From a virus, in IMG/VR virus record IMGVR_UViG_3300021964_009065, positions 1 to 47,445 of that record: a DNA stretch of 47,445 bases; one strand, given 5' to 3'. Shown here in pieces: positions 17,592-25,879 of this stretch. Made by a program: the position numbers and the translations under genes. Position 1 is the first letter of the stretch; each line of letters opens with the position of its first letter. The notes beneath the pieces were generated by a model. That model did no database searches. It was given only the letters and a program-made list of their open reading frames with translations, and was not told where the DNA came from.

Positions 17592-19060
17592 ATTTCTACT
17601 CCATATTTTTTTGACCACCTTAATGCGTCTTCTTTTGAATTTACAAGTGGTTCACCTTTTATATTTAAACTTGTATTTAATAGCATAGGGCACCCAGTTT
17701 TTTCATACCATATTTGAAGTAATTTATATAAATCTGGATGATCATTTTTATTTACAGTTTGAACCCTACTAGTGTTATCATAATGAACAATTGCTGGAAA
17801 TTTATTTGGTTCTAAACAATCTACAGTATATTGCATGTATGGGCTCTTAAATCCTTTATTCACATTAAAATATTTATGAACATATTCTTCTAATATAACT
17901 GGAGCAAAAGGTCTAAATGGTTCTCTGTGTTTAATTTTATTTACTCTATCTTTTACAGTTTTACCTCTTGGGTCTGCTAAGATACTTCTATTACCTAATG
18001 CTCTTGGGCCAAATTCCGCTTTACCACTAGCAACCGCAGTAATTTTATCTATTAATAATTTATTAATAATAGTATCTATAGGATATTTACCTTTTATATC
18101 ATGCCCCAAATATGCTCCAGGAAAATCAATGTGTTCATTCCAATTTGATAACACACAACCAATAGCACTACCAGCATCTCCAGGGTTTGGCATAATCCAT
18201 ACATCATCATATAATTCAAATGACATAGTATTTGCAACACAATTAAGAGCACACCCTCCCATTATAACCAAATTATTTGAATCAATATTTGATTTCATCC
18301 AGACTAAAATAGTAACAAATATTTCCTCATATATCTTTTGAACTGATGCCGCAATATCATAATAATCTTGTTCACTTGTTAAATCAGGTCTCCATGATAA
18401 ACACCCACGATGTAAGTTATTTTTAAATATAATGCTTGGATCATTTGTATTTGGAAGCTTTTCAAAAAAATCATTTTTAATATCATTATAATATTTTTTA
18501 TAATCTCCTAAGGCTGCCATTCCCATTAAAATATATTCATGCTCTTGTGGCTTTAGATCTAATCTTTGTGTCATAGCAGAATACCAAAGACCTACACTAT
18601 TAGGATATCCTTGTGAATATACCTTATTTAAACTATTATTCTTACCATGCCAAATGGTGAATGTTTCCCATTCACCTATACTATCTAAACATAATATTGC
18701 TGCATCTTTAAATGGACTCGTATAATAACCTGCAGCTGCATGACTTCTATGATGGGAACTAAATTTTAATTTAGTATTAATACCAAACTTTTTAAGGTGT
18801 GATTTAGGAGATTTTGATAAAAGTAAATTATATTGACCGGAATATAATTGTCTTGTCTTTTTTAATAAAGGCTTTTCATAAAAATGAATTTCATCAGGTC
18901 GTCCATATGCTAGAGCTTCTTTGATAATATCATCATTTAAATATTCATCATTTTTAACTCTACTGTATCTTTCGCTATGACTAGCAAATACTAATTTTTT
19001 ATTATCAAATACCGCTAAAGCGGCATCATGGCTCATACCACTCCATCCCCATGTAATCAT
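17576..19060 (-). CDS. Carbamoyltransferase (NodU/CmcH family)
   Basis: A 494-residue O-carbamoyltransferase, which uses carbamoyl phosphate and ATP to carbamoylate a hydroxyl of a sugar or other metabolite. Visible signatures are the ATP/carbamoyl-adenylate His motif HHRSHAAAGYY at 103-113, MGGCALNC at 267-274, GPRALGNRSILADPR at 351-365 (characteristic of the family's second domain), PFRPFAPVILEE at 381-392 and LNTSLNIKGEPLV near the end. Slightly shorter than many family members (about 550-600 residues) but all key blocks are present. It follows the SGNH hydrolase gene by 3 nt. Confidence 0.93.
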   Translation of the reverse strand: MITWGWSGMSHDAALAVFDNKKLVFASHSERYSRVKNDEYLNDDIIKEALAYGRPDEIHFYEKPLLKKTRQLYSGQYNLLLSKSPKSHLKKFGINTKLKFSSHHRSHAAAGYYTSPFKDAAILCLDSIGEWETFTIWHGKNNSLNKVYSQGYPNSVGLWYSAMTQRLDLKPQEHEYILMGMAALGDYKKYYNDIKNDFFEKLPNTNDPSIIFKNNLHRGCLSWRPDLTSEQDYYDIAASVQKIYEEIFVTILVWMKSNIDSNNLVIMGGCALNCVANTMSFELYDDVWIMPNPGDAGSAIGCVLSNWNEHIDFPGAYLGHDIKGKYPIDTIINKLLIDKITAVASGKAEFGPRALGNRSILADPRGKTVKDRVNKIKHREPFRPFAPVILEEYVHKYFNVNKGFKSPYMQYTVDCLEPNKFPAIVHYDNTSRVQTVNKNDHPDLYKLLQIWYEKTGCPMLLNTSLNIKGEPLVNSKEDALRWSKKYGVEICLPN

Positions 19061-19063
19061 ATT

Positions 19064-20035
19064 TTAAAATCCTAAGTTTTGTTTAACTTGTTTCCATCTA
19101 TTATAAACTTTATTATTATATTCATATCCTGGATGACTTCCAGTGCGATGATGACCGTAATCTCTAGCAATATTATAATTAGTTTCATTAATTGTGCTCT
19201 TATTATTATTTGGAATTATTTTTTCAATAGATTTATCAAAATCATATTCTGGCAAAGGAGTAATATGCCACACTGGAACATTAGCATATTTGCATAAAGT
19301 GTCAACTTGTTTTTTTATTTCAACAAATGTTCCTTGCATTTGAAAATCGTTTTGCAAATAATTAATATATGCTTCATCATAATAGTTTTCAATAGGAAGC
19401 AACTTTGTTATACCATGTCGTATTATAGTATCACCATGTAAATATGACCAACGTGTTAAATGTGTCCAATTACAAATAATTAGTTTAGGTGGAGCTTTTT
19501 TTGATAACAATTTATTTAAATTAATTAATATTGTATTATTTGAACCTCCTGGAATAGCAGCATTTACAATGTCTGCATTTAATTCTTCAGATATTTTTGT
19601 AGAAAATAAATCTTCAGCTGGCATGCCAGTGCCGACCGTGTAACTACACCCAAAAACAGCAATATAATTTGACCAATCAATATCCTTAAATTCTTTCATT
19701 CTATATCCAAGAGAATTTATTTTATATGTTATAGGTTTATCATACCATATCCATTCTTTACCTAGATGTTCTCTATTTTTAACAAATAATTCTTGTGTAT
19801 CAGTGTCATAGAAATCTAAAACCTTAGATTTATGATGATAAATTTTACTAACATCTATTAATAATTTTTCGTTAAGTAATAAATGATTTCTTTCATTACT
19901 AGATAACAATTTATTCTCAATTTCATCTAAACTTAAACCTGAGTTAACATAAGCATCTAATCCATTATTATCTGGATATCTTGCTAAAATTTTATGATAC
20001 AGGCTAACAATTTTATCTTTTCTCGTCTTAAACAT
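19064..20035 (-). CDS. SGNH/GDSL-like hydrolase with N-terminal DUF4214-type segment
   Basis: A 323-residue two-part protein. Residues 1-50 (IVSLYHKILARYPDNNGLDAYV...LLSS) look like a DUF4214-type repeat found in surface and glycan proteins. Residues 120-323 have an SGNH hydrolase layout: FGCSYTVGTG at 128-137 with the candidate nucleophile Ser131, PGGSNN at 162-167 as the Gly/Asn blocks, and a late His cluster YGHHRTGSHPG where the catalytic His would lie. Such proteins add or remove acyl groups on polysaccharides. The start codon lies within a 28-bp tandem duplication, so a second ATG in another frame occurs just upstream. Confidence 0.75.
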   Translation of the reverse strand: MFKTRKDKIVSLYHKILARYPDNNGLDAYVNSGLSLDEIENKLLSSNERNHLLLNEKLLIDVSKIYHHKSKVLDFYDTDTQELFVKNREHLGKEWIWYDKPITYKINSLGYRMKEFKDIDWSNYIAVFGCSYTVGTGMPAEDLFSTKISEELNADIVNAAIPGGSNNTILINLNKLLSKKAPPKLIICNWTHLTRWSYLHGDTIIRHGITKLLPIENYYDEAYINYLQNDFQMQGTFVEIKKQVDTLCKYANVPVWHITPLPEYDFDKSIEKIIPNNNKSTINETNYNIARDYGHHRTGSHPGYEYNNKVYNRWKQVKQNLGF

Positions 20036-20075
20036 TTTATCTAATCTTTCTCGTCTTAAACATTTTATCTAATCT
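20019..20075 (-). repeat. 28-bp tandem duplication across a start codon
   Basis: Bases 20019-20047 and 20047-20075 are identical over 29 positions with a period of 28. The unit contains the translation start region of the SGNH hydrolase gene (TAAAATGTTTAAGACGAGA on the minus strand), so the ATG is present twice, out of frame with each other. The outer end reaches the stop codon of the preceding sulfotransferase gene (20069-20071). Confidence 0.95.
20037..20063 (-). other. 8-codon upstream reading frame made by the tandem duplication
   Basis: The duplicated ATG at 20061-20063 opens MFKTRKIR and stops with TAA at 20037-20039, one base before the ATG of the SGNH hydrolase gene (TAAAATG). It could couple or dampen translation of the hydrolase, or be neutral. 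Only the sequence arrangement is observed; no function is shown. Confidence 0.4.
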
Positions 20076-20887
20076 AACATCCATTCGTATTTTGTATTTT
20101 GCAACTCTCTACAAATTTCATCATAATTTGTAATATCATATTCAATGCCTTTTGATATTTTTTTAAGTGGTATAGTGTAATTATCATAGTGAGGAATTTT
20201 TATGTAATTTTCTATCATCTTTATGGCAACAAATGGATCATTTTCAATATGATCTTCATAAATAATATCCAAATAATTTACATTGTATTCTTGTAATTTT
20301 AATAATAATTCTTTTTGATCTTTCTCATATACATCAATATATTCATATATTGAAGATATATTATTTCCTCTAGGTAATATGGGATTATGATAATAATTAA
20401 ATGAATCACCTTCATTTAGTTCACTATTCATAATGCATTCATTAAAAGTAAATTTAAATTTAAATTCTGTAGATTGATTATTGTCCTTGTGCCAAATCTT
20501 ACTATATCGGGCTTTATAGTAACTTATAATCTGTTTAAGAATGTTTTTTCTTCTTATAATAATTAAATTTTTAAAATTATTTTTAATAAAATTTGCATGA
20601 ATATCTATGTCATATATTTCAGAAATATATCCAATATCTAAATCACAATATTGAAAACATACTATTTTTTTATTTTTTGGTAACGCCCTAACAACTGGTT
20701 CCATAAAATCTTTTAATGAAACTTCTTTTGGCTTTTGGGGGTTTAATTTTAATCTTTGATTTGTTAATGACACTCTATCCGGCATATATGGTTCATTAAT
20801 TGCATTTACTAATGGATGTTGTGTTAGAATATGGTCTACTGCAGTAGACCCTGATCTTGGATAAAATATTAATGGAATAATTTTCAT
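20069..20887 (-). CDS. Sulfotransferase-like protein (full length)
   Basis: A 272-residue PAPS-dependent sulfotransferase-like protein. The 5'-phosphosulfate loop FYPRSGSTAVDHIL is at residues 8-21, and NLIIIRRKNILKQIISYYKA near 106-125 matches the 3'-phosphate-binding RR..... S motif of the superfamily. INEPY near 30 is also typical. Predicted to transfer sulfate from PAPS to a glycan hydroxyl. It overlaps the cytidylyltransferase gene by 4 nt (ATGA) and precedes the SGNH hydrolase gene. Together with the APS kinase at 16213-16626 it suggests glycan sulfation. Confidence 0.8.
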   Translation of the reverse strand: MKIIPLIFYPRSGSTAVDHILTQHPLVNAINEPYMPDRVSLTNQRLKLNPQKPKEVSLKDFMEPVVRALPKNKKIVCFQYCDLDIGYISEIYDIDIHANFIKNNFKNLIIIRRKNILKQIISYYKARYSKIWHKDNNQSTEFKFKFTFNECIMNSELNEGDSFNYYHNPILPRGNNISSIYEYIDVYEKDQKELLLKLQEYNVNYLDIIYEDHIENDPFVAIKMIENYIKIPHYDNYTIPLKKISKGIEYDITNYDEICRELQNTKYEWMLD

Positions 20888-21648
20888 TTTCTAATAATGT
20901 CCTCTTCATTGCATTCATCACCATATTGTATCTCAATAACACATAATGGTTCTATACCGCAGTTTTCTAACCTATGCCATGTAGTTCTAATAACATCATT
21001 AGAATTATGTCTATATAGTTTTTTCTCAAGTACTTCTTTGCCTTCATGATCAAGTGAATACACTGTTGCTTCACCAGATTCTACAAACCAATATTCAGAT
21101 CTATGATTATGATATTGCATAGAAATGGATTTTCCTGGTTCTAAAATTAATCTTTTAACCTTAGATTCTGGTGATTCATAATATGTAATATATTCACCCC
21201 ATTTTCTTTTAACTGATGGTTGATTCCATTCTTTAAGTATCCATGATGAACTATTCTTTTTATAATCACCACCAATACCAAATACAAATTCAACTCTTGG
21301 ATTATCTTTAAATTTATCCATCTCCGGAATATTAGTAGATGTTCGATCTCCGCCATTAGCAAAGACAATAGTTTGATTTGGCCACATATCGAGTGCATAC
21401 TGTATTGCATTACACGCTGTATTATCTGAATCATCAAATGATATAACTTCAAGTACATTCTTAAATTGATCTAGTACGGCTTTGCGTTCTTCAAAAGGCA
21501 TAAATGATCGACCCTTTTTACGGGCTAACCATTCATCTGAATTTAATGCAAGAATAACTCTGCCAAGTTTTCTACATTCATCAATGCATTGAATATGACC
21601 ACTATGTATAGGATCAAATCCACCACTAAATACTATTATCTTATCCAT
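20884..21648 (-). CDS. Cytidylyltransferase fused to a mannose-6-phosphate isomerase-type cupin
   Basis: A 254-residue two-domain enzyme. The N-terminal domain has the nucleotidyltransferase motif GGFDPIHSGH at residues 9-18 and a later SSSWI (133-137), in the place of the family's ISST..R motif, as in glycerol-3-phosphate or heptose-1-phosphate type transferases. Residues about 148-254 match the C-terminal cupin of ManC/PMI type II enzymes: KVKRLILEPGKSIS, YHNHRSEYWFVESGEA, WHRLENCGIEPL and IEIQYGDECNEEDIIR. I chose the ATG at 21648 because AGGAA lies 6 nt before it; a start two codons further upstream (21654) is possible. It probably makes an activated sugar or polyol for the island. Confidence 0.85.
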   Translation of the reverse strand: MDKIIVFSGGFDPIHSGHIQCIDECRKLGRVILALNSDEWLARKKGRSFMPFEERKAVLDQFKNVLEVISFDDSDNTACNAIQYALDMWPNQTIVFANGGDRTSTNIPEMDKFKDNPRVEFVFGIGGDYKKNSSSWILKEWNQPSVKRKWGEYITYYESPESKVKRLILEPGKSISMQYHNHRSEYWFVESGEATVYSLDHEGKEVLEKKLYRHNSNDVIRTTWHRLENCGIEPLCVIEIQYGDECNEEDIIRK

Positions 21649-21657
21649 AATCATTTC

Positions 21658-22332
21658 CTAATTTTGCGGTTCTAAATACATGCTCCACATTAGAGATTCA
21701 TCTTTAATATATTTATTATTAATTTTAAAATGGTTTGTTTGTATTTCATGCCATTTTGATTTACTAAATGTATCAATAATACCACCATTTAGTTTAGACT
21801 CAATTTCTTCTAATATTTCAATTGAAGGAATTTTTTCTAATAGAGGAAGAATTCTATTAATATCATCATCTGAATATTTCCACCACTGAATTTGCAAGAA
21901 TTTATCAATAATATCTTTCTCAAAACGATATTTAATAAATTTAGCAGGATTCCCTCCATATATAGAGTATGCCGGAACATTTTTTATTACATTAGAATTT
22001 GCTGCAATTATTGCTCCATCTCCTATTGTTACACCGTGTTTTATATGTACATTTGCACCAATCCATACATCATTACCAATAATAATATTTCCCTTTGATG
22101 GATATTTTCTTATTTTTCTATGAGACACGTCCCAATTAGGCGTATGAAAGGGTGAATTAGTTCCTGTTTCTTTATAATGATCTCCATCACTTAAAAACAT
22201 ATGACAATTGTGGGCTATTGATGTAAAATTTCCAATATGTATTTCACTATTTACATTTTTTTCATAAAAAGTGTGTATTTGTATAGGACAAGTATAATAA
22301 GAATATTTACCTACGCTTTTAATTTGTTTCAT
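21658..22332 (-). CDS. Hexapeptide-repeat acyltransferase (CatB/LbH type)
   Basis: A 224-residue left-handed beta-helix acetyltransferase. The repeat region runs from about residue 28 to 150, including IHIGNFTSIAHNCHMF, the catalytic-type His in FLSDGDHY, and the closing IIIGNDVWIGANVHIKHG, VTIGDGAIIAANSNVI and YSIYGGNPAKFIKYRF, which is the signature of the CatB/Vat-like family. It would transfer acetyl from acetyl-CoA to a sugar amino or hydroxyl group. It follows the glycosyltransferase gene by one base. Confidence 0.9.
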   Translation of the reverse strand: MKQIKSVGKYSYYTCPIQIHTFYEKNVNSEIHIGNFTSIAHNCHMFLSDGDHYKETGTNSPFHTPNWDVSHRKIRKYPSKGNIIIGNDVWIGANVHIKHGVTIGDGAIIAANSNVIKNVPAYSIYGGNPAKFIKYRFEKDIIDKFLQIQWWKYSDDDINRILPLLEKIPSIEILEEIESKLNGGIIDTFSKSKWHEIQTNHFKINNKYIKDESLMWSMYLEPQN

Positions 22333-22333
22333 A

Positions 22334-23041
22334 CTAAAATCTATTAAATTTATGAATATTATCTAATTTTTGGTATTCTTTATAGATATCTAATTTTTCA
22401 AGCATTATAAACATTGCTTCAGCATCAACTCCTAATTGATCATTAGCTGGATACACTTTATGGTTTAATATTTTTCCATTATTTCTAGTTACAGCCCATG
22501 AAATAACTAAATCATCTGCCTTGTAACATAACTCTGGATACATTGCTTCATAGTTGAATATATCATACAATAAATTTATATCTATTATTGCAAAATTTGT
22601 GGCACCATAGCTAAATTCAGTATAATCGTTTGTAAACTGGTTCCAAACATCTTTTGTAATAATTGGTTGGGATTTTAAAAATTGCCGGCCTTGAAAAACT
22701 TTATATGTATTTTTTTCTTTTGTTTCCCATATTTTTTCTATAGAATCATTATTTAATATTATATCATCATCTAACAATATAATATATTGATTATCTGACA
22801 AATGTTCATTTATATAATACCATCTTTCAAAAGTCATTCGAGAATTATCGGCTTCATAAAAGTTTATATTAAAATGCCTTTTATATTTGTCAATCACAGA
22901 TAAAAATAGATTATTATGTTTAGGATTATTTGAAATAACATGTAAATTAAAATCTACAGTTTGATTGATTAATGAGTCTAATACTTGTCTAAAATACTGT
23001 GGTCTATTATAAACCATCATTACAACATTAATATCATTCAT
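22334..23041 (-). CDS. GT-A glycosyltransferase (family 2-like)
   Basis: A 235-residue glycosyltransferase. It opens INVVMMVYNRPQYFRQVLDSL, the classical GT-A nucleotide-binding strand-helix, and has the metal-binding motif ILLDDDIIL with Asp91-93. DDLVISWA near residue 192 is a plausible catalytic or acceptor motif. The start overlaps the FkbM methyltransferase gene by 4 nt. It resembles the GT at 15561-16244 in its opening but differs elsewhere. Donor sugar unknown. Confidence 0.82.
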   Translation of the reverse strand: MNDINVVMMVYNRPQYFRQVLDSLINQTVDFNLHVISNNPKHNNLFLSVIDKYKRHFNINFYEADNSRMTFERWYYINEHLSDNQYIILLDDDIILNNDSIEKIWETKEKNTYKVFQGRQFLKSQPIITKDVWNQFTNDYTEFSYGATNFAIIDINLLYDIFNYEAMYPELCYKADDLVISWAVTRNNGKILNHKVYPANDQLGVDAEAMFIMLEKLDIYKEYQKLDNIHKFNRF

Positions 23042-23685
23042 ATTTTTTCCATTACTATATCTTCATCCCATATATCAGATATTATATCCCATTTAAATCC
23101 AAATTTGACACTAATCTCATTAGCAAATTTAATTAATATTTCATTATTATTAAAGTTAGCCGCGCATTCAAAGATAAGTTTTTTATTTACTTTAAATTTT
23201 TTATTTTCCCAAAGATTAACTAATTGCTTTAGGATAATAGGTTCATATCCTTCAACATCTATTTTTAATTGGTCAACTTCAGAAATATTATATTTTTTTA
23301 ATAGAGTTTCAAGACTCATTAATTTTACTATTCTTGTGTGATATGTGTCTTTGTGATGTATTTTATCAGCGCCAATAAATGATGAAGTTCCTGAATGAAA
23401 AATATTCTTTGATTTCATATATCTATCTAATGCTTTTTTATTCTTATATAATTTATGAGGCACATATTCAATAATATCTCCTTCAAGTATAACAGTTAAT
23501 TCTTTTTCTCCATCATATTCACCTATGCCTACACATTCAACAAGAACTGTATCTGATTGGGGCAATATTGCACAGTATTCTTCAATTGGTTCTACTAATA
23601 AACCTTTTGCCGACGTCCCATAAAAATAGTCATCAGATGAAACTGAACACTGACCACATCCTATATCTATAAAATCATATTTCAT
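23038..23685 (-). CDS. FkbM-family methyltransferase, copy 1
   Basis: A 215-residue SAM-dependent O-methyltransferase of the FkbM type. The N-terminal FIDIGCGQCSVSSD is the SAM-binding Gly loop and LKIDVEGYEPIIL at about 140-152 is the family's characteristic K.D.EG.E motif. I set the start at the ATG at 23685 because it aligns with the start of the neighbouring paralogue; an upstream GTG at 23697 would add four residues. It is paralogous to the next gene (23704-24354). Likely methylates a sugar hydroxyl in the glycan. Confidence 0.85.
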   Translation of the reverse strand: MKYDFIDIGCGQCSVSSDDYFYGTSAKGLLVEPIEEYCAILPQSDTVLVECVGIGEYDGEKELTVILEGDIIEYVPHKLYKNKKALDRYMKSKNIFHSGTSSFIGADKIHHKDTYHTRIVKLMSLETLLKKYNISEVDQLKIDVEGYEPIILKQLVNLWENKKFKVNKKLIFECAANFNNNEILIKFANEISVKFGFKWDIISDIWDEDIVMEKI

Positions 23686-23703
23686 TTTTAATATCACTCA
23701 TGA

Positions 23704-24354
23704 TTATTCCATTTTATCCATAACCATATCTTCATTCCAAGGAAAGGTAAATTCATACCTTGAATTAAATCCATGTTTTAATTTTATTCTTTCCATTAAA
23801 TCATCCAATATAGTTTTATCCTCTGCCTTTTCATTATATTCAAATTTAATTTGCTTATTAATAATTATTTTTTTATCATCTAATAGTTTAAGTAATTGAT
23901 TCAATATTATATGCTCAGCACCCTCAACATCAATTTTTAAATAATCTATTTCTGTTACATTATGTTTTTTAAATAAGGATTCTAATGTTAAAGATCTTAC
24001 ATTAATTTTTTTGGATATATTTTGATTTTTTTCATATTCATATAATGAACTCTGACCAGATGCTGGATATAATTTTCTATACAATTCTAAACTTTTGTCG
24101 TTTTTAACAATTCTTGCCATTTGTGTATTTGTGAAATATTTTATATTAGCTGAATCGGGTATAATAGCATTAAAAGTAATAGTATCTTCAACGTTTGATA
24201 CAACACAACATTCTTTTATAATATTTGGGCCTGAAGGTAACACATCAATAAATTCTTTAATAGGCTCTACATACATGCCTACTACACTGGTTCCAAATAT
24301 ATCTGACGAAACACTTTGGTGTCCACATCCTATGTCTATAAATTTATATTTCAT
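23704..24354 (-). CDS. FkbM-family methyltransferase, copy 2
   Basis: A 216-residue FkbM methyltransferase, paralogue of the gene after it in transcription order. It starts MKYKFIDIGCGHQSVSSD, has VEPIKEF..VLPSGP (VEPIEEYCAILPQSD in copy 1) and the motif LKIDVEGAEHIIL. The two copies differ clearly in the middle, so they probably methylate different positions or sugars. The start overlaps the preceding glycosyltransferase gene by 4 nt. Confidence 0.85.
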   Translation of the reverse strand: MKYKFIDIGCGHQSVSSDIFGTSVVGMYVEPIKEFIDVLPSGPNIIKECCVVSNVEDTITFNAIIPDSANIKYFTNTQMARIVKNDKSLELYRKLYPASGQSSLYEYEKNQNISKKINVRSLTLESLFKKHNVTEIDYLKIDVEGAEHIILNQLLKLLDDKKIIINKQIKFEYNEKAEDKTILDDLMERIKLKHGFNSRYEFTFPWNEDMVMDKME

Positions 24355-25085
24355 CTAAAAATTTTCTTGTTATCACACTGTATTACATTATTTATTCTAT
24401 AATATTTAGGATCATCTAACATTATTTTTCTAAGTTTTTCTGTTCTTAGAAAATAATCTGAATTAGTGATATTATCTATCTCTCTACCATTCTTTTTATC
24501 ATGTGGGTGTGGATTATAAAATTTATAATTATTTAAAATATAATAGGGTAACATTTTATTATTCATCCCAACATTGGCCATGATAAAATCTATACCAGTA
24601 CTCCATTCTAAATCTAATTCAAACCATTTATCTATTGTTAACTTTAATAAGTCTTGCCTAACCATCATAAATAGCATTTCTATGTAATTAGTTTTAGAAT
24701 ATTTTCCAGTATTATTACAATATAATTCATTAAAAAATCCATATGAATTAGAAGTTCTGCTCCATTGACATAGAGGCCAATTATTTGAATGGGCTATTTT
24801 AAAAGTATCTTCCAAATCTTTATAATTCAAATCTAAATCACTATCCACAATTAAAACATATTCATAATCTTTAAATAAATTATATCTATTTGCAAAGTTT
24901 TGCCAAATCATTCCTTTACTTTTATATATGTATTCTGTATCTAGATTTTGAAGTTTTTTATACTTTTCTTTATCATCTCCATAATAAAAAATTGCTCTAT
25001 CATATATATCAGATTTATGTGTACACCATGATAAAAATTCATCTGAAGAATCACCTACTCCACTGAAAATTAAATACTTCTTCAT
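24351..25085 (-). CDS. Putative glycosyltransferase with DSD motif
   Basis: A 244-residue protein that reads as a GT-A-like transferase: MKKYLIFSGVGDSSDEFLSWC at the start, a candidate metal-binding motif LIVDSDLDL at residues 78-86, and WSTGIDFIMAN near 165 as acceptor-side residues. It resembles DUF707-type or similar uncharacterised glycosyltransferases. Overlaps its neighbours by 4 nt and 1 nt. Sugar specificity unknown; the enzyme class is inferred from the motif and surroundings. Confidence 0.65.
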   Translation of the reverse strand: MKKYLIFSGVGDSSDEFLSWCTHKSDIYDRAIFYYGDDKEKYKKLQNLDTEYIYKSKGMIWQNFANRYNLFKDYEYVLIVDSDLDLNYKDLEDTFKIAHSNNWPLCQWSRTSNSYGFFNELYCNNTGKYSKTNYIEMLFMMVRQDLLKLTIDKWFELDLEWSTGIDFIMANVGMNNKMLPYYILNNYKFYNPHPHDKKNGREIDNITNSDYFLRTEKLRKIMLDDPKYYRINNVIQCDNKKIFR

Positions 25086-25879
25086 TATATACCAAAATCA
25101 TTTCTTGACATTCTTTGTACTATATAATCTGAGTGATGTTTTTTTTGACGTTCGGCAACTAGATCGCTGCTAATTGTTGTATTTTGATATACTACAGGTT
25201 TTAGTAAAGCATAATAATTAACTACTAATTTTGGATCAAAACATTTTAAATGATTCCAAATATCATCCGCTGGATAAATTATTTTATGTTGAATTGTGGA
25301 TAAAAGTTTACAAAATTCTATTGATGGAGAATAAGCGTGAGCACCATGGACCATATCTACATTATAAGAGTGTTCATCTATTTTATAGTATTTATAACCA
25401 TTTAATTCTAAAAATTCATTTTTAAAATAACAAATGCTGTTATCACCCTTTTCTGTTTTTATCTGTGACATTATTTCATAAGGATATGATTGTTCTTTAG
25501 AATGTTCATTTCTAGTATTAGAGGTAAAATAACCATATAATAATAAGTCTACTTTATCTGGTATGTCTATATTAATCATTTCAGTAAACTTTTCATCTAT
25601 TATAACATCATCTTCAAATATAATTCCTCTTTCACCAGAATCAATAATTTTTTGATATGCTAATCTGTGTGATGCACCACTTGCAGCTTCATTTTTAGAT
25701 AATTCAAAGCCATGTCTTTTCATTAATTTAACATTGCCAATTTCATTTACATCTTTATAGTCTTGGCCGTCAATTGCTTCAATAAATTCATAATTAGTAA
25801 TTCCAAGATTTTGTAACTGTTCTAAAATCTTTTCTTTTCTATCAGTTCGTCTTTTAAGATTTATAATATAAATTTTCAT
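25085..25879 (-). CDS. Glycosyltransferase family 25 (LPS-type)
   Basis: A 264-residue GT25 enzyme. Hallmarks are the N-terminal MKIYIINLKRRTDRKEKI, EFIEAIDG at 31-38, SHRLAYQKIID at about 70-80 and the acidic motif IIFEDDVII at 86-94, followed by HGAHAYSPS, the usual Y(L/I)(I/V)S-like position. GT25 enzymes add galactose or related sugars to lipooligosaccharides. The start overlaps the radical SAM gene in an ATGA junction. Confidence 0.9.
   Translation of the reverse strand: MKIYIINLKRRTDRKEKILEQLQNLGITNYEFIEAIDGQDYKDVNEIGNVKLMKRHGFELSKNEAASGASHRLAYQKIIDSGERGIIFEDDVIIDEKFTEMINIDIPDKVDLLLYGYFTSNTRNEHSKEQSYPYEIMSQIKTEKGDNSICYFKNEFLELNGYKYYKIDEHSYNVDMVHGAHAYSPSIEFCKLLSTIQHKIIYPADDIWNHLKCFDPKLVVNYYALLKPVVYQNTTISSDLVAERQKKHHSDYIVQRMSRNDFGI

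Noticed and set aside
23685-23697. GTG start for the first FkbM gene
   Set aside because: The ATG at 23685 aligns with the paralogue start, while the GTG would add four residues (encoding ILK) with no match.
25389-25396. TATAAATA box on the minus strand inside the GT25 gene
   Set aside because: It lies in the middle of a coding region in very AT-rich DNA and encodes ordinary Tyr/Lys codons. An internal late promoter cannot be excluded but is not supported by position.
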